From Myxococcales bacterium (GTDB taxonomy: Bacteria > Myxococcota_A > Bradymonadia > UBA7976 > UBA1532): a stretch of 64,000 nt of DNA. The position numbers and the translations under genes were made by a program. The first letter of the stretch is position 1. The number at the start of each line of letters is the position of its first letter. Under the pieces are notes generated by a model, which was given only the letters and a program-made list of their open reading frames with translations, had not been told where the DNA came from and did not search any database. Below are positions 24,014-32,001 of the stretch, piece by piece. The DNA lies in the NCBI GenBank assembly GCA_020633435.1, contig JACKDP010000001.1, positions 806,001-870,000 on the forward strand, given 5' to 3'.

Positions 24014-25153
24014 CTACATCATCCTACCACCGCGGCGGCCGCGGCGCAGGCCCCGAAGCGCGCGGGCCCGTCGCCAGCAGGTCGAGGGCCCGCGCGAGGT
24101 GGCGCGCCGTCGCGCCGGGGAGGGCCGCGAGGGCCGGCCGGGTCGACGCCGCCGGCCCGGGCGAGGCGCGCGGCCAGGGCGCAGGCCGCGCCAGTCGGCC
24201 ACCGGGTAGCCCCCCTGCCCTGCCAGCGCGGCGGCCTCCTCCGCGATGTTGGCGGTGGCCGGGCCGTAGATGACGGGGCGGCCATGGGCCGCGGGCTCCA
24301 CGAGCGTCTGCCCGCCCCGGCGGCCGAAGCTGCCGGCGACGATGGCCACCGGCGCGAGGGCGTAGGCGGCGGCCAGCTCGCCCACGGTGTCGAGGACGAC
24401 CCACGGCGCGCCCGGCCGCGGGGACGTCCGCCGGGCAGCCTCGACCCCCAGCGCCGCCGCCTGGCGAAGCAGGGCCGGGGCCCGGCGCGGGTACCGGGGC
24501 GCGATGAGGGCGCGCAGGCCGGTGGCCGCCAGGGCCCCCAGCGCGGCGCGCTCCTCGTCGGGGTGCAGGCTGCCGACGACGACGTCGACGCGACCGACGG
24601 CCGCCGCCAGGTCGGGCGCGGGCGAGGGCGGCGAGACGGCGACGCCGTCGTGCTTGCCGTTGCCGTCCACCCGCAGCGCGGCGGGGCGGACGCCCAGGCG
24701 GGCGGCGCGCTCGGCGTCGCCGGGGCTGCGGGCCGAGAAGGCGTCCAGGGAGGCGGCCGCCCGGGCCAGGAGGGGGCGGATGCGCAGGCTGCGGTGGCTC
24801 ACGCGGCCGTCCACCACCATCGTCGCCACGCCCGCCCGGCGGCAGGCCGCTACCCAGGCGGGCCAGAGCTCCAGGTACTCCCAGATGACGAGGCGGGGGC
24901 GCACGGCGGCCAGCGCCCGGCGGGGGCCCCAGACGACGGAGATCGGGACCGGGTGGACGGGGACGTCGCCGAAGAGCTGGCGCGCCATGGCCAGCCCCCC
25001 GGTCGTCCAGGCGGTGTAGAGCAGGCGCAGGTCGGGTCGGGCCGCCCGCAGCGCGGCGACGAGGGGCGCCAGGGCCCGGGCGTCGCCCACGGAGGCGCCG
25101 TGGAGCCAGACGTCAGCCGCCGGCAGCGCGGGCCGACCAGAAAATCGCTGCAA
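24014..25153 (-). CDS. WaaA/KdtA-like glycosyltransferase (GT30), atypical and frameshifted near 3' end
   Basis: The frame shows WaaA signatures: HGASVGDARAL, a TTGG-type turn (AWTTGGLAMA), YLELWPAWV, DGRVSHRS, VGSLHPDEER and GSFGRRGGQTLVEP. WaaA adds Kdo to lipid A. Three oddities appear. The catalytic Glu of SVGE (Glu31 in Aquifex WaaA) is Asp. The usual N-terminal membrane anchor and about 50 residues are missing. After GGYPVADW the frame becomes Arg-rich. Reading frame +1 next gives ACALAARLARAGGVDP, and a second shift gives ALAALPGATARHLARALDLLATGP, ending at 24024, which is a normal WaaA-like end. The second shift coincides with a GGCC duplication. The start is uncertain: TTG at 25153 is one option, and CTG overlapping the kinase stop is another. 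Confidence 0.65.
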   Translation of the reverse strand: MQRFSGRPALPAADVWLHGASVGDARALAPLVAALRAARPDLRLLYTAWTTGGLAMARQLFGDVPVHPVPISVVWGPRRALAAVRPRLVIWEYLELWPAWVAACRRAGVATMVVDGRVSHRSLRIRPLLARAAASLDAFSARSPGDAERAARLGVRPAALRVDGNGKHDGVAVSPPSPAPDLAAAVGRVDVVVGSLHPDEERAALGALAATGLRALIAPRYPRRAPALLRQAAALGVEAARRTSPRPGAPWVVLDTVGELAAAYALAPVAIVAGSFGRRGGQTLVEPAAHGRPVIYGPATANIAEEAAALAGQGGYPVADWRGLRPGRAPRPGRRRRPGRPSRPSPARRRATSRGPSTCWRRARALRGLRRGRRGGRMM

Positions 25154-25173
25154 GATCAGGATGTTGCCGCCCG

Positions 25174-26757
25174 TCAGGGCGCCCAGCGGGCGACGAGGCT
25201 GTAGGCGTCGGTGGAGTTCTCCGAGGGGGGCACGCCCTGCACCCAGAGCTCGCGGACGACGACGTAGACCTCGCCGCGCACGCCCACCGGCAGCGTCAGG
25301 CGCTCGGCCCCGCCGGCCGGCGCGTCGTTGGCCAGCGCCAGGCGGCCGCCCTCCGCGTCGAAGAGCTCGAGCACCAGGTCCAGGCCGGGCACCCCCGAGA
25401 CCTCGGCGGTGAGGGTGCCGCCGCCGGCGGGCACCGCCACGGCGAAGACGTCGCGATCGCTGCGGTCGGCGTGCTGCCGGCGGCCGATGAAGCCGCGCAG
25501 GGCGACGCCGGGGGCCAGGGGCGTGGCGACGCGGGGCTCGTCGTTGGGCTCGATCTCGGCCTCCGGGGGCGGGGGCCGGCGCACGCCGAAGTACCACGCC
25601 GCCGCCCCGGCCGCGGCCAGGAGGCCGAGGACCACGAGGCCGCGGCGCAGGCGTCCCCGCCAGACGAGGCGGCGCTCGAAGCGGGCGAAGTCGTCGCGGG
25701 TGGCCGCGGGCACGCTGTCGACCGGGGCGGCGGGGCCGACCACGGCCGACGTGCTGAAGGAGGAGGGCACGACGAGGGCGGGCCGCGGGGGCGCCGAGGC
25801 CCCCTCGAGCGCCGCTGGGCGGGCCGGGTGCCAGGGCCCGAGGGCCTCGACGACGGCCAGGGCCGACGCGAAGCGATCCCTGGGGCGGCGGGCCAGGAGG
25901 CGGGTGACCACGGCCTCGAGGGCCGGCGGCACGCCGAGCGCGGCGTCCATGGGCGGGGGGGCGCCGCGGATGTGGCTCTCCAGGATGGCCACGGGCGACG
26001 GGCCGTCGAACGCGTGGCGGCCGGTCAGCATGCGGTACAGCAGCGTCCCGAGGGCGTAGAGATCGGTGAAGGGGCCCACCTCGCCCCCCTCGATCTGCTC
26101 GGGGGCCATGTACCAGGGCGTGCCCAGCAGGGTGCCCTTCTGCGTCTCGAAGCCGCCCGGGCCATCGGCGGGATCCAGCAGCTTGGCGAGGCCGAAGTCG
26201 AGCACCTTCACCAGCTCGCCGCCGCTCGCGGTGCGCGTGAGGAAGATGTTCTCGGGCTTCAGGTCGCGGTGGATGATGCCGATGCGGTGGGCCTCGGCGA
26301 GGCTGGAGCAGATCTGGCTGGCCACCTCGACGGCGCGCTCCACGGCCAGGCGGCCCTCGTCGTGCAGCGCCTCGGCGAGGTCGCGGCCCTGCAGGTGCTC
26401 CATCACCAGGTACATGAGGCCCTGCCAGACCCCGGAGTCGAAGACGGTGATGGTGTGGGCATCGGTGAGGCGCGAGACGGCGGTGATCTCGCGGCGGAAG
26501 CGGCTGGTCAGCTCTTTGTGGTCGCGCAGCTCGGCGCGCAGGAGCTTCACGGCGACGCGGCGGCCCAGGCCCAGGTGCTCGGCCAGGTAGACGGCGCCCA
26601 TGCCGCCGGTGCCCAGCAGGCGCAGGACGCGGAAGCGGCCGTCGATCGTGGCGCCCACGAGGGCCCCCGGCCCCGTCGCCTCGGCGTGGCCGCAGCGGGG
26701 ACAGACGGGCTGGGCGGCCTCGGTGCCGCAGGCCGCGCAGCGGCGGGCGTCGGTCAC
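25174..26757 (-). CDS. Transmembrane Ser/Thr protein kinase with zinc ribbon and PPC-like domain
   Basis: This encodes 527 residues from a GTG that overlaps the previous stop (GTGA). The N-terminal zinc ribbon has Cys 7, 10, 19 and 22 (CAAC, CPRC). The Hanks-type kinase domain (about 41-310) is complete: glycine loop GTGGMGAV 49-56, Lys 71, HRDLKPEN 163-170, DFG 187-189, APE 218-220. A single membrane helix spans about 373-391. The outer part (about 400-527) looks like a PPC (bacterial pre-peptidase C-terminal) beta domain: EIEPNDEPRVATPL, then DVFAVAVPAGG, then LDLVLELFDAEGG. It would phosphorylate cytoplasmic proteins in response to an outside signal. Signal and targets are unknown. Confidence 0.9.
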   Translation of the reverse strand: MTDARRCAACGTEAAQPVCPRCGHAEATGPGALVGATIDGRFRVLRLLGTGGMGAVYLAEHLGLGRRVAVKLLRAELRDHKELTSRFRREITAVSRLTDAHTITVFDSGVWQGLMYLVMEHLQGRDLAEALHDEGRLAVERAVEVASQICSSLAEAHRIGIIHRDLKPENIFLTRTASGGELVKVLDFGLAKLLDPADGPGGFETQKGTLLGTPWYMAPEQIEGGEVGPFTDLYALGTLLYRMLTGRHAFDGPSPVAILESHIRGAPPPMDAALGVPPALEAVVTRLLARRPRDRFASALAVVEALGPWHPARPAALEGASAPPRPALVVPSSFSTSAVVGPAAPVDSVPAATRDDFARFERRLVWRGRLRRGLVVLGLLAAAGAAAWYFGVRRPPPPEAEIEPNDEPRVATPLAPGVALRGFIGRRQHADRSDRDVFAVAVPAGGGTLTAEVSGVPGLDLVLELFDAEGGRLALANDAPAGGAERLTLPVGVRGEVYVVVRELWVQGVPPSENSTDAYSLVARWAP

Positions 26758-27827
26758 GGTGAGGGCCGGCGGATGGGCTCGTCGAAGGTGAGCGTCTCGC
26801 CGGTCGGGGAGCGGAGGGTGAAGCGCACGACGGGCGGGGCGGGCGGCTTCAAAAAGAGGCGCACCTCGCCGTCGCGGCGCTTCTCGAGGGTGCCGGGCGT
26901 CTGGAGGGTGACCGCCCAGCCAGGCTGGACGCGCAGGCCGGCGACGGGCCCGGGGGCGTCGGGCGCGTCGACGAGGCCGTGCCACTCATAGTGCACGAGC
27001 ACATGCACGGTGAGGGTGCGGGGGCGGCCCGAGCCCGGGGTGACGTCCAGGGTCACGCGGTTGTCGCCCAGGTGCGTGGCGCCGCGCTCCAGCTCGAAGC
27101 GCAGGGTCGCCTCGCCATCCACGGCGGCGCGCCCGCCCGGCCACGTCACGCGGGCGGGGCCCGAAGTGCGCACGCCCACCTGCACCAGGTAGCCCGACGA
27201 GGTGCGGGTGACCGCCAGATCGCCGGCCAGCTCGGCGCGGAAGTCATCGCGGAGGGCGCTGATGGCCAGGGCGGCGACGAGGCCGGCGGCGGCGGCCACC
27301 CCCGCGAAGAGGGCCACCTGGCGCCAGCGCAGGGTGGCGGGGCGGCGGCGCGGCTCCGCCTCGACGCGGGCGACCGCCTCGGCGGTGCGCAGGTCGGCCC
27401 CGGTCGCACGGAGGGCCGGGAGGGGCGCGTCGGGCTCCTCGTCCAGATCGATGGCGTCCTGCTCGGCGGCGAGGGCCGGCACGGGCGCGGCCGAGGGCGG
27501 GTCGACGCGGACGGGGGCGAAGCTGTCGAGCAGCGTCGCGCCGTCGAGGGTGGCATGGGGCAGTCCCGCGGGCTGCGGGGGCCCGAGGAGCGTCTCCTCG
27601 GCGGCCTCGAGGGCCGGCCGGGCGGGCGGCGAGAACCGGGGCGCGCCGAGGCCGATGAGGGTGGCCTCGGGGCTGGCGGGGGCGATGCCGGGGAGGCCCA
27701 CGAGCGTGCGGTGGCCGCCGGCGGGCGGGGCATCCGGCGCCAGGGCCGCCCCACACCCCCGGCATGCGGTCGCGTCGACGGGGCTGGGCGTCTGGCACAC
27801 GGGGCACGGTGGGCGGGCGAGATCCAC
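26754..27827 (-). CDS. Zinc-ribbon single-pass membrane protein
   Basis: From a GTG at 27827 this encodes about 357 residues. An N-terminal zinc ribbon (CPVCQTPSPVDATACRGCG) is followed by a disordered Pro/Ala/Thr-rich cytoplasmic stretch with several TLxG-type segments (HRTLVGLPG, ATLIGLG, ETLLGP) that could be kinase targets. A membrane helix (VALFAGVAAAAGLVAALAISAL) leads to a periplasmic beta-rich part (VRTSGPARVTWPGG, then HVLVHYEWHGLVD). It is coupled to the kinase gene by a GTGA overlap, so it may be substrate or partner of the kinase (inference). An in-frame TTG at 27884 is an alternative start, but there TTGACT looks more like a -35 element. Confidence 0.68.
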   Translation of the reverse strand: MDLARPPCPVCQTPSPVDATACRGCGAALAPDAPPAGGHRTLVGLPGIAPASPEATLIGLGAPRFSPPARPALEAAEETLLGPPQPAGLPHATLDGATLLDSFAPVRVDPPSAAPVPALAAEQDAIDLDEEPDAPLPALRATGADLRTAEAVARVEAEPRRRPATLRWRQVALFAGVAAAAGLVAALAISALRDDFRAELAGDLAVTRTSSGYLVQVGVRTSGPARVTWPGGRAAVDGEATLRFELERGATHLGDNRVTLDVTPGSGRPRTLTVHVLVHYEWHGLVDAPDAPGPVAGLRVQPGWAVTLQTPGTLEKRRDGEVRLFLKPPAPPVVRFTLRSPTGETLTFDEPIRRPSP

Positions 27828-27995
27828 GGCGCGTCCGGGCAGTGCACTCGCCGGCAGCTTGGCTGAGAGCCCCGGCAGAGTCAATTGGCACGCCGGGCGG
27901 CGCTCGCGGCCTGGATGGCCGGACTTTTTTCAGTTTCTGCGCGACACGCCGCGCGACTGACCGAAAGAAGGAGACGAGCCGATCGGAGGGACGCC

Positions 27996-28928
27996 ATGGC
28001 GGCCACGCTGCGCATCGAAGTGGAAGAGTTTCGCTACCTCAGCCCCCGCACCGGCCTGAGCCTGGCGATGTACGACGTCGTGGTGAAGGTCAGCGACGAC
28101 CGCTTCGCCTTCGCCCCGACCGAGGCCCACCACGCCCTCGTCCTCGGGGTGCTGGGGCGGGCGCGCCAGCTCATGCCGGACGTCGACGTCTACGGCTTCC
28201 ACGTCATGTCGAACCACCTGCACCTGCTCATCGGTGCGGCCACCCTCGGCGACAAGGCGCGCTTCCTGGCGTGGAGCATGCGGGAGCTCTCGAAGCGCAC
28301 CAACCGGCGCCTGGGGCGGACGGGCAAGCTGCTGGAGCAGAACCGGTGCACGCAGGTCACGAGCGCCGCCCACGCCCTGCAGCGCCTGCGCTACCTGATG
28401 GGCCAGGCGACGGCCCAGTTCCTCGCGCGCCACCCGCACGACGACATCTTCCCCTCGTCGACGCCCGCGCTGCTGCACGGCCGCCCGCTGCCCGCCACGT
28501 TCCGCTACGCCGGCGCCGAGCCCATCGACTGCCCGCTGCACATCGACCGCTTGCCGGGGCTGGAGGACCTGAGCCCCGCCGAGCACCGCGCCCTCATGGG
28601 GCGCCTGGCCGACGACCTCGCGCGGGAGGCCCGCCCGCGGCGCAAGAAGGCCGGCGTGCGCCTCCCCCGCCCCGAGCAGCTGCGCCGGCTCGACCCGATG
28701 ACGCGGCCCCGCGCCCGGCAGCGCAGCCCCAAGCCCGTCGTCCACGGCAGCGCCGAGCACGCCGCCCTGTGGCGCGCCCGCCACGCGGAAGCCCGCGCCG
28801 GCTACACGGAGGCGACACAGGCCTTCCAGCGCTGGCACCACGATCCGACGCAGCCGCTGCTGCCGTGGCCGGCCTGCACGCTGCCGCCGGCGTTCGCCCA
28901 GCGACACCTGAGACCCGGCCCGGCCTGA
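27996..28928 (+). CDS. REP-associated tyrosine transposase-like (Y1 HUH) protein
   Basis: This encodes 310 residues. GGAGGG lies 5 bases before the ATG at 27996. The N-terminal 150 residues fit Y1 transposases of the TnpA-REP (RAYT) type: YGFHVMSNHLHLLIG carries the HUH metal site HLH, and LQRLRYLMGQAT carries a candidate catalytic Tyr. The C-terminal half (Arg- and Pro-rich) is not conserved in shorter RAYT proteins. These enzymes cleave single-stranded palindromic DNA. A pair of short palindromes lies 225-300 bases downstream. It stands alone between unrelated genes. It could be a domesticated copy; no insertion-sequence ends are visible. Confidence 0.82.
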   Translation: MAATLRIEVEEFRYLSPRTGLSLAMYDVVVKVSDDRFAFAPTEAHHALVLGVLGRARQLMPDVDVYGFHVMSNHLHLLIGAATLGDKARFLAWSMRELSKRTNRRLGRTGKLLEQNRCTQVTSAAHALQRLRYLMGQATAQFLARHPHDDIFPSSTPALLHGRPLPATFRYAGAEPIDCPLHIDRLPGLEDLSPAEHRALMGRLADDLAREARPRRKKAGVRLPRPEQLRRLDPMTRPRARQRSPKPVVHGSAEHAALWRARHAEARAGYTEATQAFQRWHHDPTQPLLPWPACTLPPAFAQRHLRPGPA

Positions 28929-28938
28929 GCGGCCGGGC
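28918..28938 (+). terminator. Hairpin around the transposase stop codon
   Basis: An 8-bp perfect stem (GCCCGGCC / GGCCGGGC) encloses a 5-base loop that contains the TGA stop codon. No T-tract follows, so termination is only plausible. Confidence 0.35.
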
Positions 28939-29242
28939 AGACTCCTGACAAGGTGAGCGAAGACCGCGCCCGGGGTGCCATGGGCGAGGTGCGCGCCGAG
29001 ACCACGGCGTCGGGCGCCACGGAGGGTCAAGTCGCCGGCACCAGACGCGCGAGCCCTCTCTGACCGCGCCTCCACCCCGTCCAACGCCCCCATCCCCCCC
29101 GAAAGTGGCCCCCGGATTCCAGCCCCACCACCCCGTTGCACCCTTCCACCTCGATACCCGGTATCCCCGTGGGTGCGGGCGTTCCAGTGAGGTGGCAGCG
29201 TTGCAGGCGTCCTTGGGGATACCCGGTATGCAGGGGCGAGCG
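28929..29242. other. Non-coding interval with paired palindromes
   Basis: No credible gene is present in 314 bases between the transposase and the AgmX/PglI-like gene. The interval holds the hairpin at the transposase stop and, near its right side, two related palindromes (29153-29165 and 29218-29230). Confidence 0.6.
29153..29230. repeat. Pair of REP-like palindromes
   Basis: GATACCCGGTATC (29153-29165) is a perfect odd palindrome; GATACCCGGTATG (29218-29230) is its near copy. The arms ATACCCGGTATCCCC (29154-29168) and GGGGATACCCGGTAT (29215-29229) are also inverted relative to each other with only the central base mismatched, so the pair could form either two small hairpins or one large one. 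CCACCTC and GAGGTGG inside add to the inverted layout. Confidence 0.6.
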
Positions 29243-30286
29243 TCAGCGGTGGCTGATGGTGCCGCGGAGGCGGGTGGGGCCGCCGTCGGGGCATGGGAAG
29301 CGGACGTGGCGGAGGGCGGCTTCGACGCAGGTGCGGGCGTTGGGGGGGAGGCCGGGCACCTGGGCGCGGGTCACGACGCCCAGGGCGTCGACGGCGAGGC
29401 GGAACGGGATGGCGTCGGCGTCGGGGAGCGCGCAGGCGGCCAGGCGGGGCTCGTCGTAGAACGGGCTGGTGTCGAGGAGGGGCGGGGGGTGGTGCAGGCG
29501 GTAGTTGGTGATGCCGCCGGCGTCCGGGAGGGGGGCGGGCGGGCTGTCGGTGACCATGACGACGGCGCGGCGGGCGTCGCCGGGCGGGAGGCGGTGGGCG
29601 CGCAGGGCGTCGAGCAGGCAGGCGCGGGCGCGGGGGCTGCCGTCGAGGCGCTGGTGGTCGGCGTCGGTGACGGCGCCGTCGGCGGCCAGCTGCGCGACCA
29701 GGGTGTAGCTGAGGGCGCGGTGGGGGTCGCGGTCGGCGAGCTCGCGGCACGGGGCGAAGGCGGCGGCGAGGGCTTCGGCGGGGGCGGTGGGGAGGGTGGC
29801 GCGTCTCCAGCCCGAGTAGAGGTCGACGGCCACGCCGACGGGATGGCCCACCAGGCCGATGCCGCGGCCCCCGCCGCCCCCGCCGCCGTCGATGGGGGCG
29901 GCGGCGGCGATGGCGGCGGGCCAGCTCTCGGGCTCGTCGGGGGTCAGCTTCACGCTGAAGCGGGTGTCGGCGAGCTCGAACGTCGCGGCGCCGCGGTCGA
30001 GGGTGAGGTGGACGGTGCGGGCCGGGCCGCGCCGGGCGACGAGGTCCCAGACCTCGGGCGCCGCGGCGCAGGCACGGCCCGCCTTGCGGGTACGGCCGGC
30101 GCGGGCGACGGCGGCCCAGGCGTCGCCGCTGGCGAGGGGGCAGGCCCGGGGAAGCTGGGCGAGCCGCGCGGTGACCGCTGCGCGGATGTCTTCGACTTCC
30201 TTGGGGAAAAAGGGACCGTGCACCTCGACGGGGCCAACCCAGAAGGCGTGGGCGGCGGCGCAGGCGGCGAGGATGGGGGCGAGCAT
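29243..30286 (-). CDS. Secreted protein with two AgmX/PglI-like domains
   Basis: This encodes 347 residues. GGAGG sits 7 bases before the ATG at 30286 and a short signal peptide follows (MLAPILAACAAAHA). The C-terminal part (about 295-345) matches the AgmX/PglI C-terminal domain, a TonB-C-like fold seen in Myxococcus gliding proteins: FRLAVDALGVVTRAQVPG, then TCVEAALRHVRFPCPDGG. A second, more divergent copy may lie at about 165-240 (TAPAEALAAAFAPCREL). A Gly run (about residues 135-141) separates N- and C-terminal halves. It is probably periplasmic; the family is often fused to FHA or repeat domains. No direct motility role can be claimed. Confidence 0.72.
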   Translation of the reverse strand: MLAPILAACAAAHAFWVGPVEVHGPFFPKEVEDIRAAVTARLAQLPRACPLASGDAWAAVARAGRTRKAGRACAAAPEVWDLVARRGPARTVHLTLDRGAATFELADTRFSVKLTPDEPESWPAAIAAAAPIDGGGGGGGRGIGLVGHPVGVAVDLYSGWRRATLPTAPAEALAAAFAPCRELADRDPHRALSYTLVAQLAADGAVTDADHQRLDGSPRARACLLDALRAHRLPPGDARRAVVMVTDSPPAPLPDAGGITNYRLHHPPPLLDTSPFYDEPRLAACALPDADAIPFRLAVDALGVVTRAQVPGLPPNARTCVEAALRHVRFPCPDGGPTRLRGTISHR

Positions 30287-30412
30287 CGGGCGTCCTCCGG
30301 GCGGCGGCGTCGGGGCACCCTACCCCGCCGACCTGCCGGACGTCACCGCCCGTCCGTGGCCCCGCTGGGGGGAATCACGGACCCCCGGGGACGGTTTGGG
30401 GGCGGAGCCGGC

Positions 30413-30441
30413 GTGACCCCGCGCCGGGCCGTCGGTATGCT
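30413..30441 (+). promoter_or_regulatory. Candidate promoter of the multiheme cytochrome gene
   Basis: GTGACC (30413-30418), a 17-base spacer, then TATGCT (30436-30441), which shares 4 of 6 bases with the consensus -10. The predicted leader is about 20 bases with GGAGGG ahead of the ATG at 30468. Confidence 0.45.
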
Positions 30442-30467
30442 GACGCCCCCGTGACCTGGGAGGGATC

Positions 30468-31985
30468 ATGTCGCGCACGCACCGCGCCGGACCTGGACGA
30501 CGGTGGCTGCCCCTCGGGGTGGTCAGCCTGCTGCTGGCCTGCGGGGGCCCCCGCGCGGAGCCGACGCCCGCCCCGAGCGGCCCGCCGCGCCTCCTCATCC
30601 TGTCGTCCATGATCGGCTACATCGAGCCCTGCGGCTGCACCGTGGACCTGCTGCTGGGCGGCATCGACCGGGCGGCGGCGCGCGTCGCCGCGGAGCGGGC
30701 CGAGGGGCCGACGGCGGTGCTGGTGGTGGGGCCGACCTTCTTTGACGGCGCCGTGAAGGCCCACCAGGTGGGCCAGGAGGAGAGCAAGGCGCGCCTCCTG
30801 GGCAACGCCCTCCGCCGCCTGGGCGTGGACGCCTTCGCCCCCGGCCCCACCGACCTGGGCCAGGGCGCGCCCCTCTACGGCGAGGTGGCCCAGGGGCTGC
30901 CGGACGTGACGGTGAACGTCCCCGGCGGCCAGGGCCGCGTCATCGCGCTGGGTGCGCTCCAGGTCGGCCTGCTGGGCGTGGCGCCCGCCGGGGCGACGCT
31001 GGCGGGGGGCACGAGCACGGATCCCATCCCCGCGGCGCAGGCGGCGGCGCAGGCCCTGCGCGCCCAGGGTGCCCAGGTGGTGGTCGGCCTCGCGGCGCTG
31101 ACCCGCGCCGATCTGCGGCCCGTCGCCCGCGGCGTCGAGGGCGTGGACCTCTGGGTGCTGGGCGACCACCCCGACGAGCTGGGGGCGGCCGCCGCCGTGG
31201 GCGAGACCTACGTGATCGAGGCCGGCGACCGCGGCCGCAACCTGGGCCGGGTGCTGCTGCGGGACGCCGCCGGGCCCGGCCGCCTGACCGATCCGGTCGG
31301 CGACCGGGACCGCCAGGCCGAGCGCTTGAAGCTGCAGATCCAGATGCGCCAGGACATGGCGGGGCGGATGCCCTCGCCGCAGCTCAAGGCGGCCATCGCC
31401 GAGCTGAAGGCGCAGCTCGCCGCCCTGCCGCCTGCCGCGGCCACCGGCAAGCGCTTCGAGTACAGCCTGGTGCCCCTGCCCAAGGAGGCCCCGGGCGACG
31501 CGGAGGTGGCGGCCTGGATGGCGAAGTGGAACGCCGACTTGAAGGCCATGAACCTCGCCGCGGCGGGGGACATCGCGCCGGTGCCGGCGGGCGGGCAGGC
31601 CTTCGTGGGCGACGCCCAGTGCGTCGACTGCCACGACGAGCCCATGCAGGTCTGGAAGCAGACGCCCCACGCGAAGGCGTGGCAGACGCTCGTCGACGCC
31701 GGCAAGACGTTCGACGCCGAGTGCGTGAGCTGCCATGTCGTCGGCTTCCAGCAGCCGGGCGGCACCGTCATCGGCAAGACGGCGGGCAAGGAGGGCGTGC
31801 AGTGCGAGGCCTGCCACGGCCCGGGCGAGAAGCACGCCGACATGGGCGGCGGCGAGGCGTACACGAAGCTGCGCGTCCCGGAGGCGGTCTGCGTGACCTG
31901 CCACAACCAGAAGCACTCGCCGAAGTTCGACTACGCGACCTACCTGCCGAAGGTGCTCGGCCCCGGCCACCAGAAGCGCGACTGA
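30468..31985 (+). CDS. Tetraheme cytochrome c lipoprotein with degenerate 5'-nucleotidase-like domain
   Basis: This encodes 505 residues with lipoprotein signal (WLPLGVVSLLLAC). Residues about 40-290 resemble the metallophosphatase domain of UshA-like proteins, with GYIEPCGCTVDLLLGGI at the start. The metal ligand motif DxH, normally just before GYxEPCGC, is replaced (SSMIG), and later GD and NGHE motifs are also absent, so it is probably not a phosphatase. The C-terminal 125 residues hold four CxxCH heme sites: 385-389, 419-423, 446-450 and 475-479, in a cytochrome c554-like arrangement. It would be a membrane-tethered electron carrier. It is divergent from the AgmX/PglI-like gene and convergent with the next. 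Confidence 0.88.
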   Translation: MSRTHRAGPGRRWLPLGVVSLLLACGGPRAEPTPAPSGPPRLLILSSMIGYIEPCGCTVDLLLGGIDRAAARVAAERAEGPTAVLVVGPTFFDGAVKAHQVGQEESKARLLGNALRRLGVDAFAPGPTDLGQGAPLYGEVAQGLPDVTVNVPGGQGRVIALGALQVGLLGVAPAGATLAGGTSTDPIPAAQAAAQALRAQGAQVVVGLAALTRADLRPVARGVEGVDLWVLGDHPDELGAAAAVGETYVIEAGDRGRNLGRVLLRDAAGPGRLTDPVGDRDRQAERLKLQIQMRQDMAGRMPSPQLKAAIAELKAQLAALPPAAATGKRFEYSLVPLPKEAPGDAEVAAWMAKWNADLKAMNLAAAGDIAPVPAGGQAFVGDAQCVDCHDEPMQVWKQTPHAKAWQTLVDAGKTFDAECVSCHVVGFQQPGGTVIGKTAGKEGVQCEACHGPGEKHADMGGGEAYTKLRVPEAVCVTCHNQKHSPKFDYATYLPKVLGPGHQKRD

Positions 31986-32001
31986 CGGCGCGCGGCGCGG
32001 G

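Noticed and set aside
27867..27884. TTG at 27884 as the start of the zinc-ribbon gene
   Set aside because: No Shine-Dalgarno precedes it, and the added residues are not like a normal zinc-ribbon protein start; the GTG at 27827 places the ribbon near the N-terminus. It remains possible.
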